Below, one piece after another: positions 6,094 to 8,287 of a DNA stretch of 8,287 nt; the first letter of the stretch is position 1, and each line of letters opens with the position of its first letter. The stretch is from Thermococcaceae archaeon (GTDB taxonomy: Archaea; Methanobacteriota_B; Thermococci; Thermococcales; Thermococcaceae): contig JAMOPD010000211.1 of the NCBI GenBank assembly GCA_027064745.1, forward strand, positions 1-8,287. The letters are read 5' to 3'. A program made the position numbers and the translations under genes. The notes under the pieces are model-generated. The model had not been told where the DNA came from. It saw only the letters and a program-made list of their open reading frames with translations, and searched no databases.

Positions 6094-7230
6094 TCATTTT
6101 GCAGAATACAACCAAAAACTTCCATATTCACCTGAGACGAGCATAACTTTCCCATCATCACTGAGCTTTATGTAACCCAGTGAATCACCAGGGACATTCA
6201 CGCTGAAGACTTCGTGGAAGTCCTCCAGAGAGTAGCAGTGTATTACACCGTCGCTTTCGGTGATAACGAAGTTTTTATTAGCAAAGTATGGGAAGCCAGG
6301 CAGGACTTTAACCTCGGTGAGGTTCCACGTGAAGACGTGTGTATCCTCAAGGGGTTCGTGACGGAAGATGTAGTTTTTAGTCGGAATAAGGGTCCAACGC
6401 ATCAGAGTCGTCATGCTGAAGCCCGCTTTCTCCCTGCTCGCGAGCACCTTTCCGTCGAGCGATAGAACCTTGAGGGCATCTCCATAACTTGTAACGAGTT
6501 TATCTCCATATGCCAGCACGTTGGTAGTGTTCAGCACGAGCAACTTCTGACCGTTTTTCATGACAACCTCTCTTTCACCTTTGTCCATGAGCACGAGGCC
6601 CGAATCGGAGACCCATTTAAGCGAATAAGCGTTCTTGAGCTTGAGTTTTGTTTCGTCGCACACCAGAACCTGATCGGTCGCCGTGATGGTCACGAGGTAG
6701 CAGAGGTGGTTTCCGCTCGGTGAACGCAGTATGTCATCCGGGACGCTTCCGGCCCCTCCCTCGTGGGTTTCTCCTACTTTTCCGGACCAATCATAGACTC
6801 GCACGCCCGTGAAGTCTCCGTAGGAACCGAGGACGTATGCCCTGCCCTCCACAATAGCCACCCCTGCAACAACTGGCTCCACGATGTCCTCAGGTTCCAT
6901 CAGGTCAAAGGAGACCGAACTTCCATCGGGCCTTACCAAGTACAGCCTGTGTCCTTGATAATCTATTGCAGCGGCTAAGCTTCCGTCAGGGCTCAGGTCC
7001 ATGAGAGGAATGTCAAAGGTCTTGACGTGCCAGACGATGCTCATGTTCCACTTCTGATGAGCAAGAGGGGTCGAGAATGTGCTTGAGGTTGTAGTTGTTT
7101 GCATGGTTGAGGAGGTGACCATCGAGGATGAAGATGAAGGGGAAGTGTGTGTCTCCTGAGAACCAATGCATGCAGCTGAGATCACCATAAATGAAAGAGC
7201 AAGAGTAAGAATAAAGAGAAAACGTTTCAT
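6094..7230 (-). CDS. Lipoprotein B: predicted beta-propeller surface lipoprotein
   Basis: The 378-residue product has a signal peptide (MKRF, hydrophobic core) with lipobox VISAAC; Cys21 should carry the lipid. A Ser/Thr-rich tether (about 26-56) follows. The rest is a chain of beta-strand repeats with WD40/PQQ-like turns: LSPDGSLAAAIDYQGHRLYLVRPDG (79-103, shown in part), YVLGSYGDFTGVRVYDWSGK, LRSPSGNHLCYL, and near the end LSDDGKVMLVSGEYGSFWLYS. This fits a propeller used for binding proteins or ligands; no catalytic residues were recognised. The start is set at ATG 7230, 5 bases after GGTG in AGGTGAG; a TTG at 7233 is too close to that site. The ATG overlaps the TGA of gene A (TGATG), which suggests coupled translation, and gene C starts 15 bases downstream. 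The middle of the gene is G+C-rich while both ends are not. Confidence 0.85.
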   Translation of the reverse strand: MKRFLFILTLALSFMVISAACIGSQETHTSPSSSSSMVTSSTMQTTTTSSTFSTPLAHQKWNMSIVWHVKTFDIPLMDLSPDGSLAAAIDYQGHRLYLVRPDGSSVSFDLMEPEDIVEPVVAGVAIVEGRAYVLGSYGDFTGVRVYDWSGKVGETHEGGAGSVPDDILRSPSGNHLCYLVTITATDQVLVCDETKLKLKNAYSLKWVSDSGLVLMDKGEREVVMKNGQKLLVLNTTNVLAYGDKLVTSYGDALKVLSLDGKVLASREKAGFSMTTLMRWTLIPTKNYIFRHEPLEDTHVFTWNLTEVKVLPGFPYFANKNFVITESDGVIHCYSLEDFHEVFSVNVPGDSLGYIKLSDDGKVMLVSGEYGSFWLYSAK

Positions 7231-8287
7231 CAACTCACCTTCTGAAGCTTAAGATCTTTAAGCTTCAAGTAAGCGTAGATTGTCAAAATGTTACCAGTTT
7301 TCGGATCTTTATAGTTATAATGCCCATCTCCCTTCACTAAGAGAGGTAGATATGGTGAAACTTTACCTTTCCCAGCCATCGAGACACCTTCTGCTGTACC
7401 CTTATATTTCCATGTGAAATCTACAAGTTTAAAGGAAATTCCCGAATATTCAACTGTACCATCTGGTTTGGTGCTCCATTCCCAGCTATGGCCAAGATTA
7501 TCACTCCATGTACCGCTTTGAGGAACCAGTAGATTGTAGTTTTCCCAGTCATACCATATGCCAAAGTTTAGTGTCGCTGCCCATCCCATGTACAGGTAGC
7601 TTAGGTCATTGTCAATCTTCTCGAATGGCTTTGAGTCACCTTCAAAGTACGGGAAAAGACCGCTCTTGAAAGGCGCTGGGTTCATGAAAACAAAAGCGTT
7701 GCCTTTGTACTCGAACTTCATTCCAACAAAGTTCTTGTCCTGAACCGCGGGTGAGAGGTAGCGTTGTGCCCAGAGGGCGTTCCATGGATAGAGGAAAGCA
7801 TCACTCTCGTTGGAGACGAACCAGAGAGTGAATGTTATTTTGTCGTCCATGGCGGCTCCCTTTACTGGTGTCACAACCGTTTTATAGGCGTAAACCTCCT
7901 TTTCACCAAGATCAACTTTATTTCCACTCATGTCTTGACCATAAACGTGAATTTTTGTTTTTTCAACGCTTTTTTCAACGATGTATTCATAGACAGGAGC
8001 ACTTTGATTGGGTTGAATCTTATAATCATATTTGTAGTATGTTATCCAGTATTTCTCACCCCCAACCTCCACAGGAGCGTATTCCCACGGATGACTCCAG
8101 TATGCTTTTTCTGTTGGAGTTGAAGTTGAGGTTGTGGTTGTGGTTTCAGTTACAGTTGTAGTTTCAGTCTCAGTCTCAGTTCCTGTTGTTGTTTGAGATG
8201 ATGTCTGTGTCGAAGTCTCAATCTGAGTGGATGTGCTCCCTGTGTGTGTAGTAGTCGATGTGGTTGTAGACGACTGTTGGGAACTAG
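7230..8287 (-). CDS. Lipoprotein-type protein A: single-domain paralog of lipoprotein C (5' end outside window)
   Basis: The frame is open from the right edge of the window to the TGA at 7232-7230, at least 351 residues. The GTG at 8072 is an internal codon, since the same frame continues upstream through a long Ser/Thr-rich stretch and the conserved domain starts before it. The visible order is a Ser/Thr tether (8285-8112) and then one domain from WSHPWE (W at 8097-8099) to the C-terminus LKDLKLQKVS. This domain is homologous to both halves of lipoprotein C and nearest to its first half; shared stretches include IHVYG, VDLG, ENYNL and GKGKVSPYLP. A signal peptide with lipobox is expected just beyond the edge, by analogy with B and C, but is not seen. 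No function was recognised. It is the first visible gene of the A-B-C unit, whose promoter must lie outside. Confidence 0.85.
   Translation of the reverse strand, partial: SSQQSSTTTSTTTHTGSTSTQIETSTQTSSQTTTGTETETETTTVTETTTTTSTSTPTEKAYWSHPWEYAPVEVGGEKYWITYYKYDYKIQPNQSAPVYEYIVEKSVEKTKIHVYGQDMSGNKVDLGEKEVYAYKTVVTPVKGAAMDDKITFTLWFVSNESDAFLYPWNALWAQRYLSPAVQDKNFVGMKFEYKGNAFVFMNPAPFKSGLFPYFEGDSKPFEKIDNDLSYLYMGWAATLNFGIWYDWENYNLLVPQSGTWSDNLGHSWEWSTKPDGTVEYSGISFKLVDFTWKYKGTAEGVSMAGKGKVSPYLPLLVKGDGHYNYKDPKTGNILTIYAYLKLKDLKLQKVS
7233..8099 (-). repeat. Shared surface domain, copy in gene A
   Basis: Single copy, about 289 residues, from the W-x-x-P-W-E motif to the end of the protein. It has G-G-x-x-Y-x-I-T after the Trp motif and V-S-P-x-L-P-x-x-V near the end, as in both copies of gene C. 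Confidence 0.8.
7235..7240 (-). promoter_or_regulatory. Ribosome binding site of gene B inside the end of gene A
   Basis: AGGTGA on the minus strand lies in the last codons of gene A, 4 bases before ATG 7230. It favours this ATG over the TTG at 7233 and fits coupled translation of A and B. Confidence 0.7.
8112..8285 (-). repeat. Ser/Thr-rich low-complexity tether of gene A
   Basis: Of 58 codons read here, 42 are Ser or Thr; the others are mostly Gln and Glu, with (TE)3 in one place. Such stretches follow the lipid anchor in many Thermococcales surface lipoproteins and probably act as an extended, perhaps O-glycosylated, spacer. It is longer than the tethers of B and C and still runs off the window. 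Confidence 0.8.

Noticed and set aside
7764..8161. Plus-strand open frames of 109-119 residues
   Set aside because: They are antisense to gene A, which is supported by homology with gene C, and they cross its low-complexity tether.
8112..8285. Possible CRISPR or tandem DNA repeat at the right edge
   Set aside because: The repetitive look comes from Thr/Ser codons (agt, tgt, ggt on the plus strand) in a continuous reading frame; there are no regular spacers or constant repeat units.

Overview
The window looks like a piece of a Thermococcales chromosome (Pyrococcus or a low-GC Thermococcus). The evidence is tightly packed genes, strong GGTGA/GAGGTG ribosome binding sites, BRE/TATA-type promoters instead of bacterial -35/-10 boxes, lipoproteins with an A-x-C-I-G type lipobox followed by Ser/Thr-rich stretches, and DUF432-like and MscS-like proteins of archaeal type. 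The genus is an inference. No rRNA, tRNA, CRISPR array, transposase or insertion sequence was seen.

Left part, plus strand (1-1558): the 3' end of a helical HEAT-like protein gene, followed 10 bases later by a complete RNA cytosine-C5 methyltransferase with an N-terminal NusB-like domain (RsmB/NOL1/NOP2/Sun family). The two probably share a transcript.

Middle part, minus strand (1548-4183): a protein of unknown function, possibly DUF2226, with its own promoter, whose 3' end overlaps that of the methyltransferase by 11 bases. Upstream of it is a two-gene unit, a DUF432-like protein followed after 2 bases by an MscS-type mechanosensitive channel. That unit starts from a promoter that appears to give a leaderless mRNA.

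Right part, minus strand (4222-8287): three consecutive lipoprotein-type genes in one apparent operon, in transcription order A (5' end outside the window), B (a beta-propeller-like lipoprotein) and C (618 aa). A and B overlap in a TGATG; B and C are 15 bases apart. A has one copy, and C two tandem copies, of a roughly 240-290-residue domain that I do not recognise. It begins with a W-x-x-P/G-W-E/D motif and ends near a V-A/S-P-x-L-P motif. All three proteins carry Ser/Thr/Gln/Glu-rich tethers, so they are probably anchored in the membrane and exposed in the space under or within the S-layer. This operon is the most interesting part of the window. Gene C and the middle of gene B are clearly richer in G+C than the rest, which suggests a mosaic history.
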